Under the pieces are notes generated by a model. It had not been told where the DNA came from, made no database searches, and saw only the letters and a list, made by a program, of their open reading frames with translations. Below, in pieces: positions 5,374 through 11,138 of a DNA stretch of 11,138 nt (positions within the stretch are counted from its first letter, which is position 1; every line of letters begins with the position of its first letter). The translations under genes and the position numbers were made by a program. This DNA is from Lentzea sp. (GTDB lineage Bacteria > Actinomycetota > Actinomycetes > Mycobacteriales > Pseudonocardiaceae), in contig JASLAV010001269.1 in the NCBI GenBank assembly GCA_030146905.1, positions 1 through 11,138 on the forward strand. Reading direction: 5' to 3'.

Positions 5374-8300
5374 GTGAGAGCAGGACATCGAGGTGCCCGT
5401 CGGGGGATCACCGCGCTCGCGCTGTCAGCGGGACTCGCCGCCTCGGCGGCGGCCGCTGTCGCGCACGCGGAGGAGCCGTCGCAGGGAGAGCGCGACCAGA
5501 GCGTCACGCTGATCACCGGTGACAGGGTGGAACTCTCGGGCAACCGCGTCGTGCGGTACGTGCCGGGGCCAGGCAGGGGCAAGCTCCCCGTGCGCACCTA
5601 CAAGCGGGACGGGCATCAGCACGTGGTGCCGGCGGACGCGGTGCCGTTGGTGGCGAACGGAAAGCTCGACCCGCGGTTGTTCGACGTGACGTCGCTGGTC
5701 GAGTTCGGTTACGACGACGCGCGGCGCAGCACCGTGCCCTTGATCGTGCGGCCGGCGGCGGGCGCGCGATCGGGCGTCACGGCGTTGGTGGCCAAGGGGT
5801 CTGTGGCGGACCTGGTGATCGGAACGGCCGAGAAGTCGGGCAGTGCCTGGGAGTCGCTGCGCGGCGGTGCGGTCGACAAGGTCTGGCTCGACGGCGTGCG
5901 GAAGGTGGCGCTCGACCGCAGCACCAAGCAGATCGGTGCTCCGCAGGCGTGGCAGGCGGGCATCACGGGCAAGGGCGTGAAGGTCGCCGTGCTCGACACG
6001 GGTGTCGACGAGAACCACCCCGACCTGCAGGGCAGGCAGCTCGCCGAGAAGAACTTCACCGAGTCGCCGGACAACACCGACGAGGTCGGGCACGGCACGC
6101 ACGTCGCGTCGACGATCGCCAGCAAGGGCGAGCAGTACCCCGGTGTCGCGCCGGACGCGGGGATCCTCGACGGCAAGGTCTGCTATCCGGGCGGCTGCAG
6201 CGAGTCGGCGATCCTCGGCGGCATGCAGTGGGCGGCCGACCAGGGCGCGCACGTCATCAACATGAGCCTGGGCGGAGGTGACACCCCGGACATCGACCCG
6301 CTCGAGGAGGCCGTCAACCGGATCTCCCGCGAGACCGGTGCGCTGTTCGTGATCGCGGCCGGCAACTCGGGACGTCCCGAGACGATCGGCTCTCCTGGTA
6401 GCGCCGAGTCCGCGCTGACCGTGGGTGCCGTCGACCGCAACGACGGCATCGCGCCGTTCTCCAGCCGCGGCCCTGCCGCGGACGGTGCGGTGAAGCCGGA
6501 CGTCACCGCGCCCGGCGTGGGCATCATGGCTGCCGAGGCCGGCACGCAGGGCCACATCGCGGCGGACGGCACGTCGATGGCGACGCCGCACGTCGCGGGT
6601 GTCGTCGCGCTGCTCAAGCAGCAGCACCCGGACTGGGCGAACGAGCGGCTCAAGGCGACCGTGATGGCGTCGGCCAGGAACAACCCGGCGCTGACGCCGT
6701 TCGACCAGGGCACCGGCCGCGTGGACGTGCCGACGATGCTGGCGCAGCAGGTGACCTCCGCGCCGAGCAACATCAACTTCGGTGTGCAGCAGTGGCCGCA
6801 CGACGACGACGAGAAGGTCGTGCGCGAGGTCACCTACCGCAACTCCGGCACCGAGCCCCTGGCGCTCGACCTGACCACGGACGTCAAGGGACCGGACGGC
6901 AAGCCTTCGCCAGCCGGTCTGCTCACCGTGTCGCCGACGAAGATCACGGTGCCCGCCGGCGGTGAGGCCAAGGTGACGATCACCGCCGACACCAGGGTCG
7001 ACGCGCCCGACGGCGCCTACAGCGGTGCGATCGTCGCGTCCAACGGCCTGCGCACGCTCGTCAGCGTCAACCGCGAGGTCGAGAGCTACGACGTCGGCGT
7101 CTCCGTGCTCGGCTTCGACGGCAACCCGGCCGGGGAGAACCAGAGCACGGTCTTCATCAACATCGCGACCGGCAAGGCATATGTGGGATCGGGCGGGAAC
7201 GTCCGGCTGCCCAAGGGCGAGTACTTCGTGGACTCGGGCATCATCAGCCCGGACTTCAAGGTCGCGTTCATCGTGCAGCCGAAGTTCGTGGTGAACGGCA
7301 AGACCTCGACCACGATCGACGCGCGCAAGGCCAAACCGGTGGCGCTCAAGACCCCTGATCCCGCCTCCAAGGGCATCATCGGCACCATTCTGGCCAGCAC
7401 CCAGGTGGCGGGCGAGCAGTACGGGCACGGCTGGGCCTTCTTCGACGGGCTGGCGGGCCAGGCGTTCACGGCCCAGATCGGGCCGGCCACGCCGGACTTC
7501 CTGACCACGTTCGCCGAACAGGCCGAGGGCACCCCGCGCGACGAGAAGACGCCGGTCAGCTATCGCCTGATGTACACCGAGAAGGGCATGCCGACCGGCT
7601 ACGAGCGCACGGCGAAGGCGAGCGAGCTCGCCGAGGTGACGAGCAGCTTCCGGCCGGCGGGTGAGGGCCGCCGGCACAGCGTCGCCGTGATGCCGCACCC
7701 GATCGACGGCAGCGGTGGCTTCGGCTGGTACGCCGCGGTGCCCGACGGCGGCCGTGCGGTCGACCTGGTCTCGACCGCGACCGGCGAGTGGAGCTGGATC
7801 TACGACCGCGTCGGTCCTGACAACAGGGCCGAGTACTCGACGGAGACCCCGGCCAGGTCCTTCAAGGGTGGCAGGAAGTACGCGCAGGCGTTCGGTGCCG
7901 CGGTCCTCGGGCCGTCGGTCCCGGAGGCGCCGGGCTTCGGCCTCGCGAGGCTGGAGGACCAGATCGCGGTGAGGGTGCCGCTCTTCACCGACAGCAACGG
8001 CGGCGCGGGCAGGTTCTTCACCGGGACCGCGAAGACCTCGCTGTTCCACAACGGCACCAAGCTCGGTGAGTTCGACGCCCCCAGCGGGGTCTTCGACGTG
8101 CCGGCGGGTGAAGGCGCCTACCGGGCCGAGATGGTGCACAGCCGTGAAGGCGAGCTGTCGACGAAGGTCAGCGGCACGTGGACGTTCAAGTCCACGACCA
8201 CGACCGACGTCACGCACCTGCCGCTCACCGTGGTCCGCTTCCTGCCGAAGCTCGACGACAAGGACACCGCGCACGGCCGTGTGCAGATCGTCCCGCTGAA

Positions 8301-8520
8301 GGTCGAGCAGGCGCAGAACACGCCGAAGGTCAGGCGTGTGTCCGTCGAGGTGTCGTTCGACGACGGCGCGACCTGGAAGCAGGTCCGGGTGGCCGGTGAC
8401 AAGGCGATCGTCCAGCACCCCAAGGGTGCGAAGGCCGCCTCGCTGCGCGCCAAGACCACGGACGCGTCGGGCAACACCGGTGAGGTGACGATCATCCGCG
8501 CCTACAAGATCGCGAGCTGA
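5374..8520 (+). CDS. Secreted S8 family (subtilisin-like) serine peptidase
   Basis: This 1048-aa secreted protease has a signal peptide at residues 1-32 (basic RAGHRGARRG, Ala/Leu core, likely cut after AHA). A prodomain opens with QSVTLITGDRVEL and includes VVPADAVPL and LDPRLFDVTSL, the pattern of large actinomycete S8 proteases. The catalytic domain (about 190-450) has D208 in VAVLDTGVD, H240 in GHGTHVAS, oxyanion N331 in AAGNSG and S401 in GTSMATPHVAG, so it should be active. C270 and C275 (VCYPGGC) could form a disulfide. Next comes a beta-sandwich resembling fibronectin-like domains (about 460-570). A further ~480 residues I cannot assign end in an Ig-like stretch with SFDDGATWKQV. No C-terminal anchor or sorting signal is seen, so it is probably released. 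It is monocistronic. Confidence 0.95.
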   Translation: MRAGHRGARRGITALALSAGLAASAAAAVAHAEEPSQGERDQSVTLITGDRVELSGNRVVRYVPGPGRGKLPVRTYKRDGHQHVVPADAVPLVANGKLDPRLFDVTSLVEFGYDDARRSTVPLIVRPAAGARSGVTALVAKGSVADLVIGTAEKSGSAWESLRGGAVDKVWLDGVRKVALDRSTKQIGAPQAWQAGITGKGVKVAVLDTGVDENHPDLQGRQLAEKNFTESPDNTDEVGHGTHVASTIASKGEQYPGVAPDAGILDGKVCYPGGCSESAILGGMQWAADQGAHVINMSLGGGDTPDIDPLEEAVNRISRETGALFVIAAGNSGRPETIGSPGSAESALTVGAVDRNDGIAPFSSRGPAADGAVKPDVTAPGVGIMAAEAGTQGHIAADGTSMATPHVAGVVALLKQQHPDWANERLKATVMASARNNPALTPFDQGTGRVDVPTMLAQQVTSAPSNINFGVQQWPHDDDEKVVREVTYRNSGTEPLALDLTTDVKGPDGKPSPAGLLTVSPTKITVPAGGEAKVTITADTRVDAPDGAYSGAIVASNGLRTLVSVNREVESYDVGVSVLGFDGNPAGENQSTVFINIATGKAYVGSGGNVRLPKGEYFVDSGIISPDFKVAFIVQPKFVVNGKTSTTIDARKAKPVALKTPDPASKGIIGTILASTQVAGEQYGHGWAFFDGLAGQAFTAQIGPATPDFLTTFAEQAEGTPRDEKTPVSYRLMYTEKGMPTGYERTAKASELAEVTSSFRPAGEGRRHSVAVMPHPIDGSGGFGWYAAVPDGGRAVDLVSTATGEWSWIYDRVGPDNRAEYSTETPARSFKGGRKYAQAFGAAVLGPSVPEAPGFGLARLEDQIAVRVPLFTDSNGGAGRFFTGTAKTSLFHNGTKLGEFDAPSGVFDVPAGEGAYRAEMVHSREGELSTKVSGTWTFKSTTTTDVTHLPLTVVRFLPKLDDKDTAHGRVQIVPLKVEQAQNTPKVRRVSVEVSFDDGATWKQVRVAGDKAIVQHPKGAKAASLRAKTTDASGNTGEVTIIRAYKIAS

Positions 8521-8580
8521 TCGAGGCCGGTCGGCGCCGGTCAACGCTGATCGGTGCCGGCCGAGGCCGATCGACCAGCA
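8521..8580. repeat. Imperfect GCCGGTC-type repeats after the S8 gene
   Basis: Right after the stop codon there are repeated variants of a GGYGCCGGYC word (near 8533-8542 and 8553-8562). GATCGG (8549-8554) and CCGATC (8567-8572) form an inverted pair. This is GC-rich and low in complexity; it could be part of a terminator or simply repeat decay. Confidence 0.35.
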
Positions 8581-8583
8581 CGG

Positions 8584-8688
8584 AACTGTCGGACCCGCTG
8601 ACTAGCATCGGATTCGGGGGACCCACCCTCCGGCCCCACGGGGCCCGGGAACCCCCGAATTCGAGCGTACTCAGCGGGTCCGACAGTT
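8584..8688. repeat. 105-bp imperfect palindrome, possible mobile-type repeat and terminator
   Basis: The outer arms AACTGTCGGACCCGCTGA (8584-8601) and TCAGCGGGTCCGACAGTT (8671-8688) are perfect 18-bp inverted repeats. The symmetry continues inward with TAs and ATCG-like matches to ATTCGGGGG (8612-8620) and CCCCCGAAT (8652-8660). That gives arms of 37 nt with 32 matching positions. The 31-nt centre holds GGCCCC-AC-GGGGCC (8632-8645). On the + strand the right arm runs into TTTT (8687-8690), a terminator-like ending for the S8 gene. It ends one base before the phosphatase stop codon on the other strand. No transposase is inside. It may be a short dispersed palindromic element that now serves as a convergent terminator. 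Confidence 0.8.
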
Positions 8689-8689
8689 T

Positions 8690-10228
8690 TCAGGGCCGCC
8701 GGTACTGCGCGGGCGAGCCCACCGTGGCCGGGTCCTCGTAGCTCCCGGCCTTCCCGCGGTCGACGTGGAACGTCGTCAGCGTCGACACCGGCGACGCGGC
8801 GTCGCGCCGGTCCCCGATCACCCTCATGTGCGTGGTGAACCGTTGCGGCGTCACCTCGTACACGTCGTACCCGTACCTGTTGCCCTCGAAGTACTTCAGG
8901 TGCGGGTTCGCCGCTCCCATCACCGGGCCGTTCGCCGCGTTCCACTCCGGCGAGTACGCGCCGGACGTGACCGAGTGCGCGGTGAACTCCGTGCCGATCA
9001 CCGGTGACGAGAGGTCGTCGAAGTCCGGGCGGATGTCGTCCACGAACGCCGAGTGCCAGTCGCCGGTCAGCACGACGAGGTCCTTCATCCCCGTGGCGGC
9101 GACGTGGCCGAGGACCTCGCGCCGTTCGGCCAGGAAGCCGTCCCACTGGTCGGTGAAGTAGTAGCCGCCGCCCTGGCGGGCGAGCTGCGACAGCATGATG
9201 GAGTTGATCCACACCTGCCAGGCCTCGCGCGACGAGGAGATCCCGTCGAGCAGCCACCGCTTCTGCTCGGCGCCCAGGATCGTGCCGCCGGGGATGTTCT
9301 GCGCCGACCGGAACTGCCGCAGGTCCAGCACGGTCAGGTCGACCAGTGAGCCCCACTGGCGGCGCCGGTGGATCTGCGGTTCGAGAGCGCTCCCAGAGCG
9401 GATCGGCAGGTGCTCGTACCAAGCCTGGTAGGCGGCGGCACGGCGCTTCACGAACGGTGCCGAGCCTTCGGATCCGCTGTAGTCGTTCACGACCTCGTGG
9501 TCGTCCCAGGTCAGGTAGAACGGGTGCGCCGCATGGGCGTCGCGCAAGGACGGATCGCCCTTGTACAGGGCGTGGCGGCGCCGGTAGTCCGCAAGGGACA
9601 GCACGGCGGGACCCTCGTGATCACGCACGTGCGCGCCGCCGACCTGGCCGTGTTCGTAGATGTAGTCGCCCAGGTGCACGACGAAGTCGAGGTTCTCGGC
9701 GGCGATGCCGCGGTGTGCCGCGTAGAAGCCGTCGTGGAACGCCTGGCAGTTGGCCGTCGCGAACCGCACCTTCGACACGGGCCCGACAGGCGCCGTGCGC
9801 GTGCGTCCGACGCGGCTGCGCTTGCCGAGCGCCGAGAACTGGTAGTAGTAGGTGCGGCCGGGCGCAAGGCCGTGCACGGGCACGTGCACGCTGTGCCCCA
9901 ACAGGTTCGACGCGGCAATGCTTCCGGACGCCACGCGCCGGCGCATGCCGGAGTCGCTCGCGACGGCCCACCCGACCTCGACGACCTCGGGCAGCGGCTG
10001 CTCGAACGCGAGCGGTTCCGGGGCGAGCCGCGTCCACAGGACCACGCTGTCGGGCAACGGGTCCCCGGATCCGACGCCCAGCGTGAACGGCGCGGCGTCC
10101 CACGACGCGCCCAGGTCGAGAGCGGCCGCGTGGGCCTGCGCGGGCGACAGACCCGCTGACAGGGGCCACACGGTGCCGAGGGCGCCGGCGGCGGCCGCGG
10201 CGCGCAGGAGATCACGTCGGTTCAGCAT
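8690..10228 (-). CDS. phoD: Alkaline phosphatase D, Tat-exported
   Basis: This 512-aa PhoD-family phosphomonoesterase/phosphodiesterase releases phosphate from organic phosphates outside the cell. The N-terminus MLNRRDLLRA has the twin-arginine pattern (R4, R5) followed by an Ala/Leu-rich core and a likely cleavage after AQAHA (near residue 34), so it should leave by the Tat route. An N-terminal PhoD-type beta domain (about 45-145) precedes the metal-site motifs: NCQ 160-162 (Cys161 fits the iron ligand of Bacillus PhoD), HLGDYIYE 185-192, WDDHE 241-245, GDWH 389-392 and FTAHSVTSG 415-423. All key residues are present and the length is normal. The ATG overlaps the upstream stop by one base (TGATG), and AGGAG (+ strand 10235-10239) lies within the upstream gene, so the two are translationally coupled. 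Confidence 0.96.
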   Translation of the reverse strand: MLNRRDLLRAAAAAGALGTVWPLSAGLSPAQAHAAALDLGASWDAAPFTLGVGSGDPLPDSVVLWTRLAPEPLAFEQPLPEVVEVGWAVASDSGMRRRVASGSIAASNLLGHSVHVPVHGLAPGRTYYYQFSALGKRSRVGRTRTAPVGPVSKVRFATANCQAFHDGFYAAHRGIAAENLDFVVHLGDYIYEHGQVGGAHVRDHEGPAVLSLADYRRRHALYKGDPSLRDAHAAHPFYLTWDDHEVVNDYSGSEGSAPFVKRRAAAYQAWYEHLPIRSGSALEPQIHRRRQWGSLVDLTVLDLRQFRSAQNIPGGTILGAEQKRWLLDGISSSREAWQVWINSIMLSQLARQGGGYYFTDQWDGFLAERREVLGHVAATGMKDLVVLTGDWHSAFVDDIRPDFDDLSSPVIGTEFTAHSVTSGAYSPEWNAANGPVMGAANPHLKYFEGNRYGYDVYEVTPQRFTTHMRVIGDRRDAASPVSTLTTFHVDRGKAGSYEDPATVGSPAQYRRP

Positions 10229-10734
10229 CAGCGGCTCCTGACCGTGAAGGAGATGTTGTCCGCGTAGCCGTCGTTCGACGTGCCACCACCGGACCGGGTC
10301 ATCTGCAGGATCACCACGGCGACGCGGCTGCCGGGTGGCACCGTGCCGCGCGCGGTGCGTTCGACGAGTCCGGTCCGGCCGGAACGTTCCTCCGCGGTCA
10401 CCGGCCCGAGCACGACCAGACCGCGCGGCGTGCCACCGGCGTCGAGGAACTCGACGGACAGGCGGGCGCCGTCCTGTTGCGAGGCGTAGCCGCCGAGCCA
10501 GGCGGAGACCTCGAACTGAGACGCGCGACGCGGCAGCGCCACGTTCTGCCGCAGGGTGCTCAGGGGTGTGTCGCCGCCGCCGAAGAACGCGGCGCCGCGG
10601 TGAGCGGGTCCGGGATCGCCGGGGCCCGGATACCCCTGACCCGTGTCGTACCGCAGCACGACGGGAGCGCCCGCGACGGTGAGCCAGCCGGTCAGGCCCT
10701 GCTCGGCATCGCCGTTGAGGATGAGTTCGGTCAT
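10228..10734 (-). CDS. Jelly-roll (carbohydrate-binding-like) protein coupled to PhoD, no export signal
   Basis: This 168-aa protein looks like a single beta-sandwich of the galactose-binding/CBM type. It shows NGDAEQGLTGW at 7-17, FFGGG at 50-54, QNVALP near 63-68, FEVSAWLGGY near 74-83, and the C-terminal strand pattern VVILQMTRSGG...NDGYADNISF (140-163). Such domains usually bind glycans or polymers outside the cell, yet no Sec, Tat or lipoprotein signal is visible. I place the start at ATG 10734, where the conserved part begins; the in-frame GTG 10806 would add 24 Arg-rich residues that still do not form a signal peptide. Its stop overlaps the phoD start (TGATG). Partner or accessory of PhoD is likely by arrangement but not shown. 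Confidence 0.8.
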   Translation of the reverse strand: MTELILNGDAEQGLTGWLTVAGAPVVLRYDTGQGYPGPGDPGPAHRGAAFFGGGDTPLSTLRQNVALPRRASQFEVSAWLGGYASQQDGARLSVEFLDAGGTPRGLVVLGPVTAEERSGRTGLVERTARGTVPPGSRVAVVILQMTRSGGGTSNDGYADNISFTVRSR

Positions 10735-10747
10735 GCGCCCGATCCGA

Positions 10748-10762
10748 GCAAGCGGGGCTTGC
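10748..10762. repeat. Inverted repeat just upstream of the jelly-roll gene
   Basis: GCAAGC-GGG-GCTTGC is a perfect 6-bp inverted repeat with a 3-nt loop, 13 nt before the ATG at 10734. It lies where the ribosome would land, so it could limit translation in the mRNA, or serve as a protein site in DNA. Confidence 0.4.
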
Positions 10763-10774
10763 GCGGGCAAGGCA

Positions 10775-10796
10775 CGGGGCCGAACGCGGTGTGAAC
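10775..10796 (-). promoter_or_regulatory. Candidate PhoP (Pho box) direct repeats
   Basis: Read on the - strand, GTTCACACCGC (10796-10786) is followed directly by GTTCGGCCCCG (10785-10775). These are two adjacent 11-nt units beginning GTTC. Streptomyces Pho boxes are made of 11-nt direct repeats with a conserved GTTCA start; the first unit fits well, the second only partly. The site is 41-62 bp upstream of the first gene of the phoD unit. PhoP control is inference from motif plus context. Confidence 0.45.
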
Positions 10797-10951
10797 GGAT
10801 GGCCACAAGGGCCGGTTGGGGGCCTCACGAGGTCCTCACCGCTGCCCCAGGAGGATGATGGTGACAGAACGGACCGTATGAGAACGCCCACTGGGTAGTC
10901 GCCGGGCCGCGCGGCTCGTATCCTGGAGGGTGACGTCCCCAGGGTGGGTCG

Positions 10952-10969
10952 TCCGCCGGGTTCGGCGGA
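10952..10969 (+). promoter_or_regulatory. Leader hairpin upstream of the DUF3040 gene
   Basis: TCCGCCG-GGTT-CGGCGGA is a perfect 7-bp stem with a 4-nt loop, 47 nt before the ATG. A second pairing, CCTGG (10922-10926) with CCAGG (10939-10943), lies just before it. No riboswitch class is recognised. Confidence 0.35.
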
Positions 10970-11016
10970 AACCGAGAACACCCGGCGCCCGCGACCGCTG
11001 TGCCGGAGGAGGAACG

Positions 11017-11138
11017 ATGCCACTCTCCGAGCACGAGCAGCGACTGCTCGACCAGATCGAGCGCGCGCTCTACGCCGAAGACCCGAAGTTCGCATCCACC
11101 GTACGAGGCGCCAAGTTGCGGCGGCCGTCCAAGCGGCG
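11017..11138 (+). CDS. DUF3040 family protein, 5' end only (runs off the window)
   Basis: Forty complete codons are visible, beginning MPLSEHEQRLLDQIERAL followed by YAEDPKFAS and a basic stretch. This is the characteristic opening of actinobacterial DUF3040 proteins, small membrane proteins of unknown function that typically have two transmembrane helices after this segment. GGAGGAGG (11005-11012) lies 4 nt before the ATG and is a strong ribosome site. In many actinobacteria, DUF3040 genes lie next to dinB and/or ahead of mraZ in the division and cell-wall cluster, so mraZ may follow beyond the edge. The remainder of the gene is outside the window. Confidence 0.88.
   Translation, partial: MPLSEHEQRLLDQIERALYAEDPKFASTVRGAKLRRPSKR

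Larger units (their letters stand above)
10735..11016. other. 282-bp divergent intergenic region
   Basis: This is the shared upstream region of the PhoD unit (-) and the DUF3040 gene (+). It contains a 6-bp hairpin close to the - start (10748-10762), a candidate Pho box (10775-10796), and hairpins in the DUF3040 leader (10922-10943 and 10952-10969). I find no additional gene. Confidence 0.6.

Noticed and set aside
5425..8544. Open frame of over 1,000 codons on the - strand opposite the S8 peptidase gene
   Set aside because: It is the usual antisense artefact of GC-rich coding DNA. The translation is dominated by Arg, Ala, Val, Gly, Asp and His with no domain, while the + strand has full subtilisin motifs.
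10855..10881. 8-codon + strand ORF preceded by AGGAGG (possible leader peptide)
   Set aside because: The Shine-Dalgarno touches the first ATG with no spacing, and the peptide (MMVTERTV) has no run of a regulatory amino acid. No attenuator structure is evident.
10919..10924. TATCCT as a -10 box for the DUF3040 gene
   Set aside because: No acceptable -35 element at 16-19 bp; a single 6-mer is not enough in this composition.
10825..11034. 69-codon - strand frame in the divergent intergenic region
   Set aside because: It overlaps the DUF3040 start and its ribosome site, is low-complexity, and has no recognisable family.
10229..11095. Upstream extension of the PhoD reading frame
   Set aside because: The frame is open well beyond 10228, but the twin-arginine signal, the ribosome site and the TGATG coupling all fix the start at 10228. 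The extension overlaps the jelly-roll gene.
1..11138. CRISPR array, tRNA/rRNA genes, transposase or integrase genes
   Set aside because: I saw no spaced direct repeats, no tRNA-like cloverleaf and no recombinase motifs. The only tandem repeat has no spacers.

Overview
The window is about 11.1 kb of very GC-rich DNA with strong G/C bias at third codon positions and frequent GTG starts. It also has an actinobacterial-type LexA box and DnaA boxes of the TTGTCCACA form. Together with the protein families present (DUF3040 start, AbiEi-type winged-helix protein, large secreted S8 peptidase with an actinobacterial prodomain, Tat-exported PhoD), this points to a filamentous actinomycete. Pseudonocardiales (Lentzea/Saccharothrix-like) is my best guess but is not proven by the sequence.

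Layout. (1) 12-1313: dinB, the Y-family DNA polymerase IV, on the + strand, with a perfect LexA/SOS operator 11 nt before its ATG. (2) 1314-1398: a short gap holding two exact TTGTCCACA boxes, the second inside a 20-bp palindrome. (3) 1399-2058: a 219-aa AbiEi-antitoxin-like winged-helix protein on +, without a toxin partner or C-terminal nuclease domain. (4) 2059-2496: 438 bp without a credible gene, containing a 5 x 17-bp minisatellite and a pair of near-identical 19-bp repeats. (5) 5106-2497 on the - strand: a two-gene unit, a membrane M48 zinc peptidase followed 15 bp later by an all-helical protein of unknown function (DUF4034-like by eye). (6) 5107-5373: divergent regulatory region. (7) 5374-8520: a 1048-aa secreted subtilisin-family peptidase on +. 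(8) 8521-8689: convergent intergenic spacer dominated by a 105-bp imperfect palindrome that ends one base before the next stop codon. (9) 10734-8690 on the - strand: a 168-aa jelly-roll-like protein translationally coupled (TGATG) to a Tat-exported PhoD alkaline phosphatase, with a candidate PhoP box upstream. (10) 11017 to the edge: the 5' end of a DUF3040 gene on +.

The functional themes are DNA-damage tolerance (dinB), extracytoplasmic proteolysis (M48 and S8 peptidases, divergently arranged) and phosphate scavenging (PhoD operon). I do not see a defence island, CRISPR array, biosynthetic cluster or integrated element with recombination genes. The most unusual material is non-coding: the SOS box on dinB, the paired DnaA boxes, the minisatellite, the 105-bp palindrome and the possible Pho box. 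The PhoD partner without an export signal is the most testable protein-level idea.
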